Below, piece by piece: positions 43,882 through 53,047 of a DNA stretch of 64,000 bases. The notes under the pieces were generated by a model, which was given only the letters and a program-made list of their open reading frames with translations, was not told the origin of the DNA and did no database searches. Both the position numbers and the translations under genes were made by a program. Where the stretch lies: assembly GCA_002421905.1 (NCBI GenBank), contig DISK01000005.1, positions 94,434 to 158,433 on the forward strand, in the 5' to 3' direction. Positions within the stretch are counted from its first letter, which is position 1, and every line of letters starts with the position of its first letter. The DNA comes from Micavibrio sp. UBA6212 (GTDB lineage Bacteria; Pseudomonadota; Alphaproteobacteria; Micavibrionales; Micavibrionaceae).

Positions 43882-45060
43882 CTAGAACTCAACCATCATG
43901 ATTTTATGCTGCCCGAACCCGTTAAAATCCGTCCGACAGGCATTGCTGTAAGCACCGTTGATCCATATCACAACCCAGTCCCCCTCTGCGGCATAGGAGG
44001 GCAGGTAATAAGGCCCCTTCATTTTATCCAGAGAATCACAAGTCGGCCCAAAGAAACGAAATGGCACCAATTCCCCGTTTTTTTGGATCAATTCGGGATG
44101 ACGGGAAATTAAGGTGACAGGAAACCGGAGTTCCCCCGCCCATTTAGCGGCTTCGATTAACCCTCCATAAACCCCATCATTCAGATACAAGGATTTATCT
44201 TTCCGTTGCTCAATGCGCACCACCAGTAATCCGGCTTCGGCGCATAAGGCCCGTCCAGGTTCACAATAGAGATCAAGATGCCCCAACCCCGTTTCAGCGA
44301 TAGCCGACTTTATTTCATCAATGAAAGCCGATAAAGGTGGAACCTGTTGTCCCAGATAGGGAGCAGGAAAGCCACCGCCGATGTCTAGCGCATCAACCGT
44401 GACACCGGAGCGTGCAATAATCTCTGCAGCTTGACGAATGCCCCGTTTGAAATTTTCAGGATTGGTCGATTGTGTCCCGGGATGGAACATCAGACCAAGA
44501 CGTGCCGCCACCAACCGTGCTTCATGCAACAAGAAAGAGGCTCCTTTGGCAGTGGCACCGAATTTGATAGAAAAATCAACGGCAGCCTCTTTGTTTTTTG
44601 GCAAAGCCATGCGCACATAAATCTCAAGATCATTGGCGAGACCGGTCTCGTGCAAAATCTTGTGAAGCTCATCAATCGTATCAATCACAAAAACCCTGAC
44701 CTGATGATCGAAATAGGCCTCGCGAATGGCCTCCCGAGATTTGATCGTATGCATAAAATGAATGCGGGCTTGCGGAACCAGTCGTCTTATCAAACGTATC
44801 TCTTCAATCGAAGCGGCATCAAAAATATGCAGTCCAGCGCGCACCATCTCCAGAATAACATTCTCATCAGGATTGCTTTTTACCGCGAACATGACCTGTC
44901 CCGGGAAAAGAGAAAGGAATTCCTCGGTCTTTTGATGGATAATGGTTTTGCGGAACAAATGAACCGGACAGGTTGGCTGCAGGCGACGAACCAGTTTTGA
45001 CACCAGCGTCTGGATGTTGGGATCAATAGCAGGTTCAAGAGATATCTCGGGTATTCCCAT
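43882..45060 (-). CDS. Ornithine/lysine decarboxylase, fold type III
   Basis: A 392-residue PLP enzyme of the eukaryotic ODC/bacterial LysA group. AVKSNPDENV has the PLP Lys, FHPGTQS, DIGGGFPAPY, YCEPGRALCAEAG and the Cys of FFGPTCDSLDKM are catalytic-site motifs. The CDSLD pattern is that of ornithine decarboxylases, so putrescine synthesis is the favoured role; DAP or lysine decarboxylation is not excluded. Length is normal. No other polyamine gene is here. Confidence 0.92.
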   Translation of the reverse strand: MGIPEISLEPAIDPNIQTLVSKLVRRLQPTCPVHLFRKTIIHQKTEEFLSLFPGQVMFAVKSNPDENVILEMVRAGLHIFDAASIEEIRLIRRLVPQARIHFMHTIKSREAIREAYFDHQVRVFVIDTIDELHKILHETGLANDLEIYVRMALPKNKEAAVDFSIKFGATAKGASFLLHEARLVAARLGLMFHPGTQSTNPENFKRGIRQAAEIIARSGVTVDALDIGGGFPAPYLGQQVPPLSAFIDEIKSAIAETGLGHLDLYCEPGRALCAEAGLLVVRIEQRKDKSLYLNDGVYGGLIEAAKWAGELRFPVTLISRHPELIQKNGELVPFRFFGPTCDSLDKMKGPYYLPSYAAEGDWVVIWINGAYSNACRTDFNGFGQHKIMMVEF

Positions 45061-45148
45061 CAGTGCACACCTTTAACCTTACAAGGACAGTCTAGCTGAA
45101 AAGATATAAGAGAAATTTAACGAACAATAGTTTCAGTGAATGCGCAGT

Positions 45149-45376
45149 CTATTGCAAGGCGACAGGATCCAGATCATTCTGTCGCGCCAAAACGCAGGCT
45201 CCAGCCAGCGAGTCAACCATTGTCAGAGTTGTCCCGTCTGCGGCATGGAGGGAATAGGCAGTTCTGTTTTGAACAACAACCGGACGGATATAGGCAACGT
45301 GTCCCATCCCGAACGCCAGAAAGGCCTGTGGCGAGAGCTGTTTCAAAAATTCGGCTTGTTGTGACTCATTCTTCAT
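45149..45376 (-). CDS. DUF1150 protein
   Basis: A 75-residue protein matching DUF1150 throughout: FLAFGMGHVAYIRPVVVQNRTAYSLHAADGTTLTMVDSLAGA in scattered segments and DLDPVALQ at the end. In alphaproteobacteria DUF1150 is often next to an Hsp20 gene, as here (115-nt gap). The function is unknown but the pairing suggests a stress role. The ATG has AAAGG upstream, inside a duplicated 14-bp block. Confidence 0.88.
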   Translation of the reverse strand: MKNESQQAEFLKQLSPQAFLAFGMGHVAYIRPVVVQNRTAYSLHAADGTTLTMVDSLAGACVLARQNDLDPVALQ

Positions 45377-45387
45377 GTGGTGCCCAT

Positions 45388-45415
45388 GACCTTTATACAA
45401 AGACCTTTATACAAA
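45388..45415. repeat. Perfect 14-bp tandem duplication
   Basis: GACCTTTATACAAA occurs twice without a gap. On the minus strand each copy carries AAAGG, so the duplication doubles the potential ribosome site before the DUF1150 gene. It is probably a slippage event. Confidence 0.85.
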
Positions 45416-45490
45416 AATCAGTGTATCATCTTTCAGAGTGGAATTTTACAAAAAAGTGGAAACGTAAGGCCAGACTTCCTAATGGACTGG

Positions 45491-45991
45491 TTAAACATCT
45501 TCACTATCTATTTCGATGGCCTTTTGTGTAATCTGTTTATTCACCGGAAGATTTCCCTGACCATCAAGACCATTGCGGATTTTGATTTTTCTGGCGGTCG
45601 ATTCCGGCAATATTCTTTTCATGTCAATATGAAGCAGGCCGTTATCAAGTGATGCTCCTATAATTTCAATTCCTTCTGCCAGAATAAACGAGCGTTGAAA
45701 CTGGCGTGCTGCGATCCCGCGATGAAGAAAAATTCTATCCTGATCTTGGGCGTCATCATGTTGGTGACCACGAACAGTCAATTGGTTATGTTCGATTTCG
45801 ACATCCAGATTGTCCATGGTAAATCCAGCTACAGCCAGAGTAATTCTTAACCCGTCTTCGCCTATTTGTTCGATATTATAGGGAGGATACCCCTCTTGGG
45901 CTGATTTCCGGACACGGTCAATCGTGCGTTCGAACTGGTCAAAACCCAAAAATAAGGGAGAATCAAATAAAGATAATCTTGCCGATGTCAT
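45491..45991 (-). CDS. Small heat-shock protein (Hsp20)
   Basis: A 166-residue alpha-crystallin-type chaperone of the IbpA class. The core runs from YNIEQIGEDGLRITLAVAGF through LTVRGHQ and FLHRGIAARQFQRSFILAEG to ASLDNGLLHIDMKRILPE. The N-terminal arm is SLFDSPLFLGFDQFERTID. It begins at the ATG after AGAGGAG. That ribosome site is occluded by a ROSE-like hairpin (separate entry). It lies 115 nt before the DUF1150 gene, its probable partner. Confidence 0.95.
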   Translation of the reverse strand: MTSARLSLFDSPLFLGFDQFERTIDRVRKSAQEGYPPYNIEQIGEDGLRITLAVAGFTMDNLDVEIEHNQLTVRGHQHDDAQDQDRIFLHRGIAARQFQRSFILAEGIEIIGASLDNGLLHIDMKRILPESTARKIKIRNGLDGQGNLPVNKQITQKAIEIDSEDV

Positions 45992-46054
45992 GTTTATAAC
46001 TCCTCTTTTGAGCAAGTTAAATTTATATCAACGACCCGCAGTGCAGCATCGTCC
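45992..46054 (-). promoter_or_regulatory. ROSE-like RNA thermometer in the hsp20 5' leader
   Basis: The last hairpin of the roughly 63-nt leader pairs UUGCUC with GAGGAG around an AAAA loop, extended by AU pairs to about 11 bp. The Shine-Dalgarno GAGGAG is buried, and the pairing leaves a G-G mismatch opposite the SD, exactly the UYGCU-anti-SD feature of ROSE elements in rhizobial hsp20 genes. A first hairpin (ACGA...UCGU) precedes it. Heat would melt it and allow translation. Confidence 0.65.
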
Positions 46055-46060
46055 ATAATC

Positions 46061-46090
46061 ATTATATAGAAAAGTAAAGCCGAGAGTCCA
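46061..46090 (-). promoter_or_regulatory. Promoter of hsp20
   Basis: The minus strand has TGGACT (-35) and TATAAT (-10) 18 nt apart. A sigma-32-type match was not obvious, which fits regulation at the translational level by the thermometer. Confidence 0.5.
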
Positions 46091-46109
46091 GAGGGGCGTG
46101 GAGGAAACC

Positions 46110-46319
46110 CTATCTTCTGACAAATATACGGTCGCAATATTTGCATTCGACATGGTCACACCCATCAAACACATAATAAACCACTGGATGCCCTAGGGCT
46201 CCATCACCACCATCACACTTGACGCCAGAGCAATGCGGATCAACAGCAATCACATCAGGCGTGCGCTCGGACAGGTGTTGGTCGGCAGAAACCGGTGCAG
46301 AAGAGGCGGAAGAGGTCAT
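46110..46319 (-). CDS. CHCC zinc-finger protein (NDUFS6-like)
   Basis: A 69-residue protein whose C-terminal half HPVVYYVFDGCDHVECKYC carries the Cys/His set of the zf-CHCC family, related to the complex I subunit NDUFS6. The N-terminal half is Ser/Ala-rich with CSGVKCDG. AGGAG precedes the ATG. It fits with the NDUFA12-like gene 6 kb away as an alphaproteobacterial complex I component. Confidence 0.9.
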   Translation of the reverse strand: MTSSASSAPVSADQHLSERTPDVIAVDPHCSGVKCDGGDGALGHPVVYYVFDGCDHVECKYCDRIFVRR

Positions 46320-46428
46320 TTCAGGTCTCCTGATATGATTTTAAGAATTTATTTGCCTCTCCTTTATAAACTGGGCATGGAAAAAGTCCAGTTCCGGATG
46401 TTAACCCCGGATGGAAGAGCAGGAAAAT

Positions 46429-46821
46429 ATGGCGGAACAGGCATTGAAATTTCGTGAAAATACAGCCCTTAAAGGCCGGGAAACCTCCTTTATCGAAGCT
46501 GAGGCATTGGTTGGCGCAGTTCTGGGGAGCTGGCGCGGGTCGCTGTTCGCCCATGAATGGATGCATCAGGATGGCAGACTGCGTAAACCCATCGAAATGG
46601 CAGAACAGGTTCGCCTGCGCCGCAAGGCCGCCGAGGACTTACTTGATAGTGGGGGGGAGATTGACCGCCCCGTTCTTGGGATTGGGATTATGGACAATGT
46701 GGAGATTGGCTCCGGACGGGATGTCTTTTTGTCATTGGCTGCGCGCGGGATCGAAAAGATTCCGGTACATATCCCGAAAAGCCAGATAGAAGAATTTCGC
46801 TTACTGGTTCGCATTCCCTGA
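46429..46821 (+). CDS. Unknown soluble protein
   Basis: A 130-residue protein starting MAEQALKFRENTALKGRE, with the segments SWRGSLFAHEWMHQDGRLR, EMAEQVRLRRKAAEDLL and RPVLGIGIMDNVEIGSGRD. Charged and helical, without signal peptide. AGGAAAAT before the ATG favours this start over one six codons earlier. It may be cotranscribed with the next pilin-like gene (21-nt gap). I recognise no family. Confidence 0.6.
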   Translation: MAEQALKFRENTALKGRETSFIEAEALVGAVLGSWRGSLFAHEWMHQDGRLRKPIEMAEQVRLRRKAAEDLLDSGGEIDRPVLGIGIMDNVEIGSGRDVFLSLAARGIEKIPVHIPKSQIEEFRLLVRIP

Positions 46822-46842
46822 TTTTTCCTGTAGAATAGACGG

Positions 46843-47559
46843 ATGAAATCGTCATTATCTTTTCCTGACTCTGTCCCTTCTCATTTATCCAGCCAGCGCG
46901 GTTCCGGGATTTTCATTATCCTGATCGCCATAGTTTTGTTTGCCGCACTGACCTATGCCGTGTCCCGCAGTAGCTCGGGTGGAAAAAATCTGGATCATGA
47001 AAAAACCATCATGGCCGCAACGGAGATTCTGGATACCGGAAACCGCTTGGCAGAGACTGTCTCTGTTTTGCGCTTACATGGAACTGGGGATGCCGAGTTC
47101 AGCTTTGAATATAACAGCACCTACGTAAATGCTGGCTGTTTGGATGAAACTTGTAAAATATTTTCCTTTGATGGTGGTGGCCTTGATTGGGAAACCCCGA
47201 CAGCTGGAGTAAATGGAGGGGAAGATTGGGCTTATACCGGAGATATTGCGGTCGAGAATCTTGGAACATCGGCAGCTGATCTGGTCGCAATTTTGCCCGG
47301 CCTATCCGAAGCCGTCTGTCATCGTATCAATGTCATGCTGGGGATTGAGGCTGAGGTTGATACCCCACCGGCCATGATTGCGTTTAGCGCCTCACAATTT
47401 ACAGGAACATATAATGCTGTCCCTGTTGATATGAACCTTGCCATATTATCCAGTCAGAAATCAGGATGTTTTAGCACTCCAAGCCTGACAGGAACGGTTG
47501 TGGCGTCCCCCCCCCTAACAAACACCCATGTTTTCTATCAAGTTTTAAGGGCGAGATAG
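46843..47559 (+). CDS. Pilin-like single-pass membrane protein, paralogue B
   Basis: A 238-residue protein with a 22-residue polar lead (SQRGSG), a membrane helix IFIILIAIVLFAALTYAVSR, and an exported acidic domain. It shares with paralogues A and C the LVAILPGLSEAVCHRINVMLG motif and the C-terminal VFYQVLRAR, plus several Cys. No canonical prepilin cleavage site is seen. The gene is convergent with ftsK. Role unknown; a surface or secretion-associated pseudopilin is one possibility. Confidence 0.6.
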   Translation: MKSSLSFPDSVPSHLSSQRGSGIFIILIAIVLFAALTYAVSRSSSGGKNLDHEKTIMAATEILDTGNRLAETVSVLRLHGTGDAEFSFEYNSTYVNAGCLDETCKIFSFDGGGLDWETPTAGVNGGEDWAYTGDIAVENLGTSAADLVAILPGLSEAVCHRINVMLGIEAEVDTPPAMIAFSASQFTGTYNAVPVDMNLAILSSQKSGCFSTPSLTGTVVASPPLTNTHVFYQVLRAR

Positions 47560-47574
47560 GATCTCGGAAGCCTT

Positions 47575-49965
47575 CTAGCGACTTCCGACAAGAACTTCGC
47601 GTTTTCCAACACGGTTGGCCGGAGAGACAACACCCTCTTTTTCCATGTGTTCGATAATGCGGGCTGCGCGATTATATCCGATTTGTAAATGACGCTGGAT
47701 AAAGCTGGTTGAAGCCTTTCCTTCGCGAGCTACCAGAGCAACAGCCTCATCATATAACTCGTCACAAGCATTTCCACCGCCTTCTTCACCATCACCACCT
47801 TCGCCGAATAGATCACCGCCTTCGGTGACTTCATCCAGATAAGATGGCTCTCCCTGGGCTTTCAGGAAAGTTACGACTTCTTCGACTTCACGGTCAGAAA
47901 CAAAGGGGCCATGCACGCGTGTGATCCGCCCGCCCGCCGCCATGTAAAGCATATCCCCCATACCGAGCAAAGCCTCTGCTCCGCCTTCACCCAGAATGGT
48001 GCGGCTGTCAATCTTGGATGTGACCTGAAAGGAAATCCTGGTCGGAAAGTTGGCCTTGATAACGCCAGTAATAACATCGACGGACGGACGTTGTGTCGCC
48101 ATAATCAAATGCAGTCCTGCGGCACGCGCCATTTGTGCCAGACGTTGAATGGCGTTTTCAACATCCTTGCCAGCCACCAGCATCAAATCGGCAAACTCAT
48201 CAACGACGATCACGATATAGGGAAGCTCGGTTAGCTCCAAAGGTTGTTCTTCGTAAACTGGTTTGCCCGTTTCCGGATCAAAACCGGTCTGGACTTTACG
48301 CATTAACACTTCGCCCTTCTTAATGGCTTCACGAATGCGTGAATTATAACCTTCGATGTTCCGCACGCCCAGTTTCGACATATTGCGGTAACGGTTTTCC
48401 ATTTCCTGGACGGCCCATTTAAGCGCCACGATGGCACGACCCGGATCGGTTACAACAGGGGAAAGTAGATGTGGAATATCATCATAAACAGAAAGCTCCA
48501 GCATTTTTGGATCAATCATAATGAAGCGGCATTTTTCAGGCGGTAAACGATAGAGCAAAGACAGAACCATCGTATTGACTGCAACCGATTTACCCGATCC
48601 TGTCGTTCCGGCCACCAGCAAGTGCGGCATGCGGGAAAGGTCGGCAATGATCGGCAACCCGCCAATATCTTTTCCCAGAACAAGAGGAAGTCTGGTTTGT
48701 GTTTTTTCAAACTCATCCCCTTCCAGAAGTTCGCGCAGATAAACAGTCTGGCGCCGTTTGTTGGGCAGTTCGATCCCGATGACGTTGCGCCCCGGAACAA
48801 CCGCAACCCTTACCGATACAGCCGACATCGAACGGGCGATATCATCGGATAAAGAAATAACGCGGGATGTTTTTGTTCCCGGGGCAGGTTCGAGTTCATA
48901 AAGAGTAACAACAGGGCCAGGATAGATGCTCTTGATCTCGCCCTTGACGTTATAATCATTCAAAACATTTTGCAGCAATTCGGCATTGCGGCGAAGCGCG
49001 GTTTCATCCAGACGATCATCCTTTTGTTGGGACGGAACTTCATCCAGAATATCAACTGGTGGCAAATCCCATTCCGAAGGGTCGCGCAAATTGAGCTTTG
49101 CCTGTTTGGAAGCTTTGGGTTTTACAGGTTTTGCGGCAGGCTTTTGAGGTCTGACAACAGCAATTTCCTCTTCACTATCCTCATCATCTTGTTCGTACTC
49201 GTCATCATCTTCTTCATAGTCCTCGGAGTCGTCTTCGTCAGACTCTTCCTCTTCTTCCTCGTACTCGTCATTTTCCGGAGGGGCGCGCCAGAGCTGGAAA
49301 CGTTCCCACAAGGAACTGGCTCCGCCTATGGTTGCAGCTCCACCGCTCAGGAAAGTCTCGACAACCGCCTGACGTTCGCTGCGGCGTAAAGCCATGCCGA
49401 TTCCGGCAAACAATAAACCGGACAATCCACTGATAATCGCTACAATAATATGCGGATAAAATGTCACCACTCCATCAATCATCGCTGTGATTTTGTTCAG
49501 TAATAAAACGCCGCCAGCACCACCCATCGTCGCATGGGAAATCCAGCTTCCGCCCGAGACGGCTCCTCCGGCAATGCCGAGCAATAATGCAGCAGACAAG
49601 AGGGAAATAATCCGCATCCAGATCGGCCCGAAATCTTCCTTGCGCCATAACCGCCAGCCCCAGGTTAATGTGCCGATCGCCAGAACCATACCTCCCACAC
49701 CAAAGACCTGAACCAGAAGATCAGCCGTATAAGCCCCGGGCTTACCCATCCAGTTGTTAATAGTGGAAGAGCTGGAGGCTGTGTTCAAAGAAGGGTCATT
49801 GGCATTATAGGTCAACAGGGCCAGCAGGATAAAAGCCCCACCCAAAGATACGATAAGAGCCCGCAGGTCATGAAAGCGACTGACAAGATAATCCTGCCAG
49901 CTCTCCGGAAAGAAACGCAGCAAGCGGGATGATTTTTGAACGCGGATAGAAGAAGAGCGGGCCAT
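47575..49965 (-). CDS. ftsK: DNA translocase FtsK
   Basis: A 796-residue protein. Four membrane helices lie in the first 220 residues, followed by an acidic linker (EEEEEESDEDDSEDYEEDD, about 250-300), the motor with Walker A VAGTTGSGKSVAVN and Walker B IVVVDEFADLM, and the gamma winged helix at the C-terminus (STSFIQRHLQIGYNRAARII). It pumps DNA through the division septum and controls XerCD at dif. The start ATG has no clear ribosome site; ATGs upstream in frame are alternatives. Confidence 0.95.
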   Translation of the reverse strand: MARSSSIRVQKSSRLLRFFPESWQDYLVSRFHDLRALIVSLGGAFILLALLTYNANDPSLNTASSSSTINNWMGKPGAYTADLLVQVFGVGGMVLAIGTLTWGWRLWRKEDFGPIWMRIISLLSAALLLGIAGGAVSGGSWISHATMGGAGGVLLLNKITAMIDGVVTFYPHIIVAIISGLSGLLFAGIGMALRRSERQAVVETFLSGGAATIGGASSLWERFQLWRAPPENDEYEEEEEESDEDDSEDYEEDDDEYEQDDEDSEEEIAVVRPQKPAAKPVKPKASKQAKLNLRDPSEWDLPPVDILDEVPSQQKDDRLDETALRRNAELLQNVLNDYNVKGEIKSIYPGPVVTLYELEPAPGTKTSRVISLSDDIARSMSAVSVRVAVVPGRNVIGIELPNKRRQTVYLRELLEGDEFEKTQTRLPLVLGKDIGGLPIIADLSRMPHLLVAGTTGSGKSVAVNTMVLSLLYRLPPEKCRFIMIDPKMLELSVYDDIPHLLSPVVTDPGRAIVALKWAVQEMENRYRNMSKLGVRNIEGYNSRIREAIKKGEVLMRKVQTGFDPETGKPVYEEQPLELTELPYIVIVVDEFADLMLVAGKDVENAIQRLAQMARAAGLHLIMATQRPSVDVITGVIKANFPTRISFQVTSKIDSRTILGEGGAEALLGMGDMLYMAAGGRITRVHGPFVSDREVEEVVTFLKAQGEPSYLDEVTEGGDLFGEGGDGEEGGGNACDELYDEAVALVAREGKASTSFIQRHLQIGYNRAARIIEHMEKEGVVSPANRVGKREVLVGSR

Positions 49966-50211
49966 AAGAAAACTGTGGTTTAGCGGGGTTGAATAGGATA
50001 AAGGCCGGAATGGCCGGAACGAGAGATAAATCTTAACCATAATGACCGCGTTCCGCAAGTTTTACTCACGCTGCTCCCTCGAAGCCCTCAAAATAATATT
50101 TTGATAAAAGTCGGCGAAGTTTTTTTGAGCCCCAATGGAGCGAGTTTGTGCTAAAAATCATGACGTTATTTGATTTTTTGATTCGGTTTTATCTTTTGTA
50201 AGGGGAGCGAA

Positions 50212-51426
50212 ATGGGGTTTATGGATAAAGATGATGGTCACGCCGCTAAAACGGCAGACAACCCGCCTGTTGCAACACCCCAAAAGACCCCAGTTAACAG
50301 ATTGAGATATCATGGAAGCTTACGCCAGCTTTTTGGTATCCATATTGTCAATGTTCTGTTGAGTATCTGCACGCTGGGGATTTACTCCTTCTGGGGGAAA
50401 ACCCGCATCCGCAGATATATGACATCCCATTTGACCCTTCAAAAGGATCGTCTGGAATATACCGGAACAGGAAAAGAATTATTTATCGGCTTTTTGAAAG
50501 CGTTGCTGATTTATCTGCCCCTCATCATTGCCATGCAGATTCCGTTTTTGAATTTGTTCCTTTTTCCGATTTTCTTCGGCATGATTTCATTAGCGGTCTT
50601 TCTCGCACTTCGCTATCGTTTGGGGAGAACACGGTGGCGCGGCATCAGATTTTCTTTAAGAGGATCAATCAAGACATATCTGTGGCTTGCGATCAAACGG
50701 ACATTTTTTAATATCATCTCGATCGGGTTCAAAATTCCGAAATCCGATATTATCAAATGGAGCTATATCGCCAACCATATGCAATATGGAGAAGAAAAAT
50801 TTACCTATCAGGGCGATCATAAAAAAATCTTCAGAATTCATGTTATTACAGCCGTCATAATATCTTTGGTCTGGATCACGCCGATTCTTCTCGGTGGAGT
50901 TTTGAAAGGGCAAGAATTGGTTGAAAACGCCAAACAGAATACAGAATTGAGAATACAGAATTCCGAATTGTACGGAAAGACGATAACCCCTTATACACCT
51001 GCCGTTCCTGCAAATCAGGAGGATGAACAGACTTCGTCACGCGATCTCTGGCCTGAAGGGATGGGATTGGCATTTTTTGCTATAATCTACGCATTAATAT
51101 TTACAGCCATAGCCGCAAGATTGTGGTATCACGCAGCCCTGTGGCAAGAAAAATTCCGCGGATTGAGATTAGGAAATATCCGTTTCAAAATGGAATTGAC
51201 CGGACTTGATCTGGTCAAGCTCTATGGCGGAAATATCCTGATTATGATCTTCACCCTTGGTCTGGGAAAGCCATGGGCTATCCAGAGGACGCTAACTACT
51301 TTTACCGGTAAACTCAAAATTGGCGGCGATCTCGAGGCTCTGAACATCAAGCAGGCTGAGACTATCAAGCAAGGCGGCATGGGCGACGCTTTGGCTGCCG
51401 ATGTCGGATTTGATATGGGGTTCTAG
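50212..51426 (+). CDS. DUF898 (YjgN-type) membrane protein
   Basis: A 404-residue protein with two copies of the FGxxxxNxxLxxxTLGxYxxWGKTRxR-like pattern (LLSICTLGIYSFWGKTRIRR, and LIMIFTLGLGKPWAIQR). About six helices are expected. AAGGGGAG lies upstream of the ATG. The family is found beside M48 peptidases, as here (15-nt gap). Function is unknown. A loop around residues 240-262 contains a 13-bp DNA direct repeat encoding NTELRIQNSELYG. Confidence 0.85.
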   Translation: MGFMDKDDGHAAKTADNPPVATPQKTPVNRLRYHGSLRQLFGIHIVNVLLSICTLGIYSFWGKTRIRRYMTSHLTLQKDRLEYTGTGKELFIGFLKALLIYLPLIIAMQIPFLNLFLFPIFFGMISLAVFLALRYRLGRTRWRGIRFSLRGSIKTYLWLAIKRTFFNIISIGFKIPKSDIIKWSYIANHMQYGEEKFTYQGDHKKIFRIHVITAVIISLVWITPILLGGVLKGQELVENAKQNTELRIQNSELYGKTITPYTPAVPANQEDEQTSSRDLWPEGMGLAFFAIIYALIFTAIAARLWYHAALWQEKFRGLRLGNIRFKMELTGLDLVKLYGGNILIMIFTLGLGKPWAIQRTLTTFTGKLKIGGDLEALNIKQAETIKQGGMGDALAADVGFDMGF

Positions 51427-51441
51427 AAAGGATCTAAACCT

Positions 51442-52614
51442 ATGGCCGGAGACCCATCAGGATATTATGCCAGATATTCGGACGGAAATATCTCAAGAAA
51501 GACTGTTGTATTCTTGAAATTTTTTCATCACGGCATCGGCATTTATACCGATGAAGCCAGCAGTGACCCGCTTGATAAATGGTCATATGGAGATATCCGC
51601 GTCAATCACGATTGGACCAATGGAATAGGCGGAAGCTTCGAGCATAAAGACCGTGACGGAGCCGTTCTTGATTGTGACCAGAAAAAAGTCTTCGATCTGA
51701 TCCGCACCCAACTTGGCAAGCGGGATCGTGCAACTTTCGTGGTTCCGATCCGCCTGCCGATTTTGTTGGGACTGGCTGTGGCTTCGCTCGGTGTGCTTGT
51801 GGTAGGAATGCCCGCATTTTCGTGGGTCATGGAACAAACCGCTTATCTTGTCCCACAAAAAGTTGAAGACAAGATCGGTGATTTATCAAACAAGGCCATG
51901 GATCTGGAGTTTAGCTCCTGCGAAGATGAACAGGCCCAAAAATCATTGCAAAAAATCATGGATTATCTGGTCGCCCATCAGGATGACAAGACCCTTCATC
52001 CACACATTCACCTTTTCAAATCTTCTACCGTCAATGCGTTTGCACTTCCCGGACAAAACATGGCGGTATTGAAAGGGTTTTTGAAAGATGCCAGAAGCGA
52101 GGCTGAAATCGCAGGCGTTCTGGCCCATGAATTGGGACATATCGACCATAAAGATCCGATGAAGCTGGTTATGCAGCAGCAAGGGATAAAAATTCTTTCT
52201 ACCATGTTTGCCGGGGGCTCGTCCTACAGCAACGTAGCCGATATGGCGATTGGCCTTTCAACTCTTAGCTATAGCCGATCAAAGGAATTGGCAGCCGATG
52301 ATTACGCCAAAGACCTTCTGCAAAAAGCAGGATATGGAACCGAAGGGATCATCAGCTTTTTATCCAGACTTAAGGAAGAATCTCCTGATCTTCTTCAGAC
52401 CATCGAGGATAAATTTTCTTTTCTTTCAACCCACCCTACAACGGTAGAGCGGATAAAAAGATTGCAGACAGAAAAATCTATAACACCCCAAAAACAGATT
52501 CTGACCAAAGAAGAATTCTCCCAATTAAAGAATGCCTGCAGACCGTCTTCAAAACGAGCCTTGCCCAAAAAAGAAATATCTTCCGCTCCAGAAGTAGGAA
52601 CGGAAGATATTTAG
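51442..52614 (+). CDS. M48-family membrane metalloprotease
   Basis: A 390-residue protein. A roughly 90-residue N-terminal domain precedes a membrane helix (about 100-125), then the zinc motif HELGHIDH and the third-ligand segment ELAADDYA. Ste24/HtpX-like and Oma1-like enzymes share this layout. With DUF898 it forms a conserved pair, presumably in membrane protein quality control. Its C-terminal 60 residues are charged. Confidence 0.88.
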   Translation: MAGDPSGYYARYSDGNISRKTVVFLKFFHHGIGIYTDEASSDPLDKWSYGDIRVNHDWTNGIGGSFEHKDRDGAVLDCDQKKVFDLIRTQLGKRDRATFVVPIRLPILLGLAVASLGVLVVGMPAFSWVMEQTAYLVPQKVEDKIGDLSNKAMDLEFSSCEDEQAQKSLQKIMDYLVAHQDDKTLHPHIHLFKSSTVNAFALPGQNMAVLKGFLKDARSEAEIAGVLAHELGHIDHKDPMKLVMQQQGIKILSTMFAGGSSYSNVADMAIGLSTLSYSRSKELAADDYAKDLLQKAGYGTEGIISFLSRLKEESPDLLQTIEDKFSFLSTHPTTVERIKRLQTEKSITPQKQILTKEEFSQLKNACRPSSKRALPKKEISSAPEVGTEDI

Positions 52615-52657
52615 AATTTGGTTTGACTATAAATATGGTGGGGAGGCTCAGAAAGAC

Positions 52658-52954
52658 CTAGTTTGAGCAACCGCCCTTACCATCACAACCTTCTTTATCT
52701 TGCTTGTCGTGTCCACCACAGCATCCACCTTCATGATCGTGGTCATGGTGGTGGTGATGTCCATGATCGGCACCGCCTTCGCTGCCCGGTAGTTCACCCA
52801 TTGGATTGGTTTCAACCAACAAAGCAACTTCTTCAAACACAGCGGCATTCTCTGCCATCTGCTCTTTCAAAGGCTCATTTTGTTCGGCAATAGTACGGAA
52901 GAAGGCTGCGGCATCGCGGAGCAATTGGGCAGCAAGCTGGGAGTGTGTTGGCAT
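52658..52954 (-). CDS. Small protein with His/Cys-rich metal-binding tail
   Basis: A 98-residue protein. Residues 1-55 are helical (QLAAQLLRDAAAFFRTIAEQ). The tail from about 63 is HGHHHHHDHDHEGGCCGGH and then CDGKGGCSN, a clear candidate for Ni, Zn or Cu binding. It is not a known metallochaperone. It is alone between the M48 gene and pheA, with ATGs following an AAGGA site. Confidence 0.7.
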   Translation of the reverse strand: MPTHSQLAAQLLRDAAAFFRTIAEQNEPLKEQMAENAAVFEEVALLVETNPMGELPGSEGGADHGHHHHHDHDHEGGCCGGHDKQDKEGCDGKGGCSN

Positions 52955-53047
52955 GATGGAATCCTTAGGTTAGCATGGTAAATTATCTTAATTATTCCGC
53001 CCACCCTTAGCACGTATAATCCGTACGGCAAATGGAAAAATGGCTGT

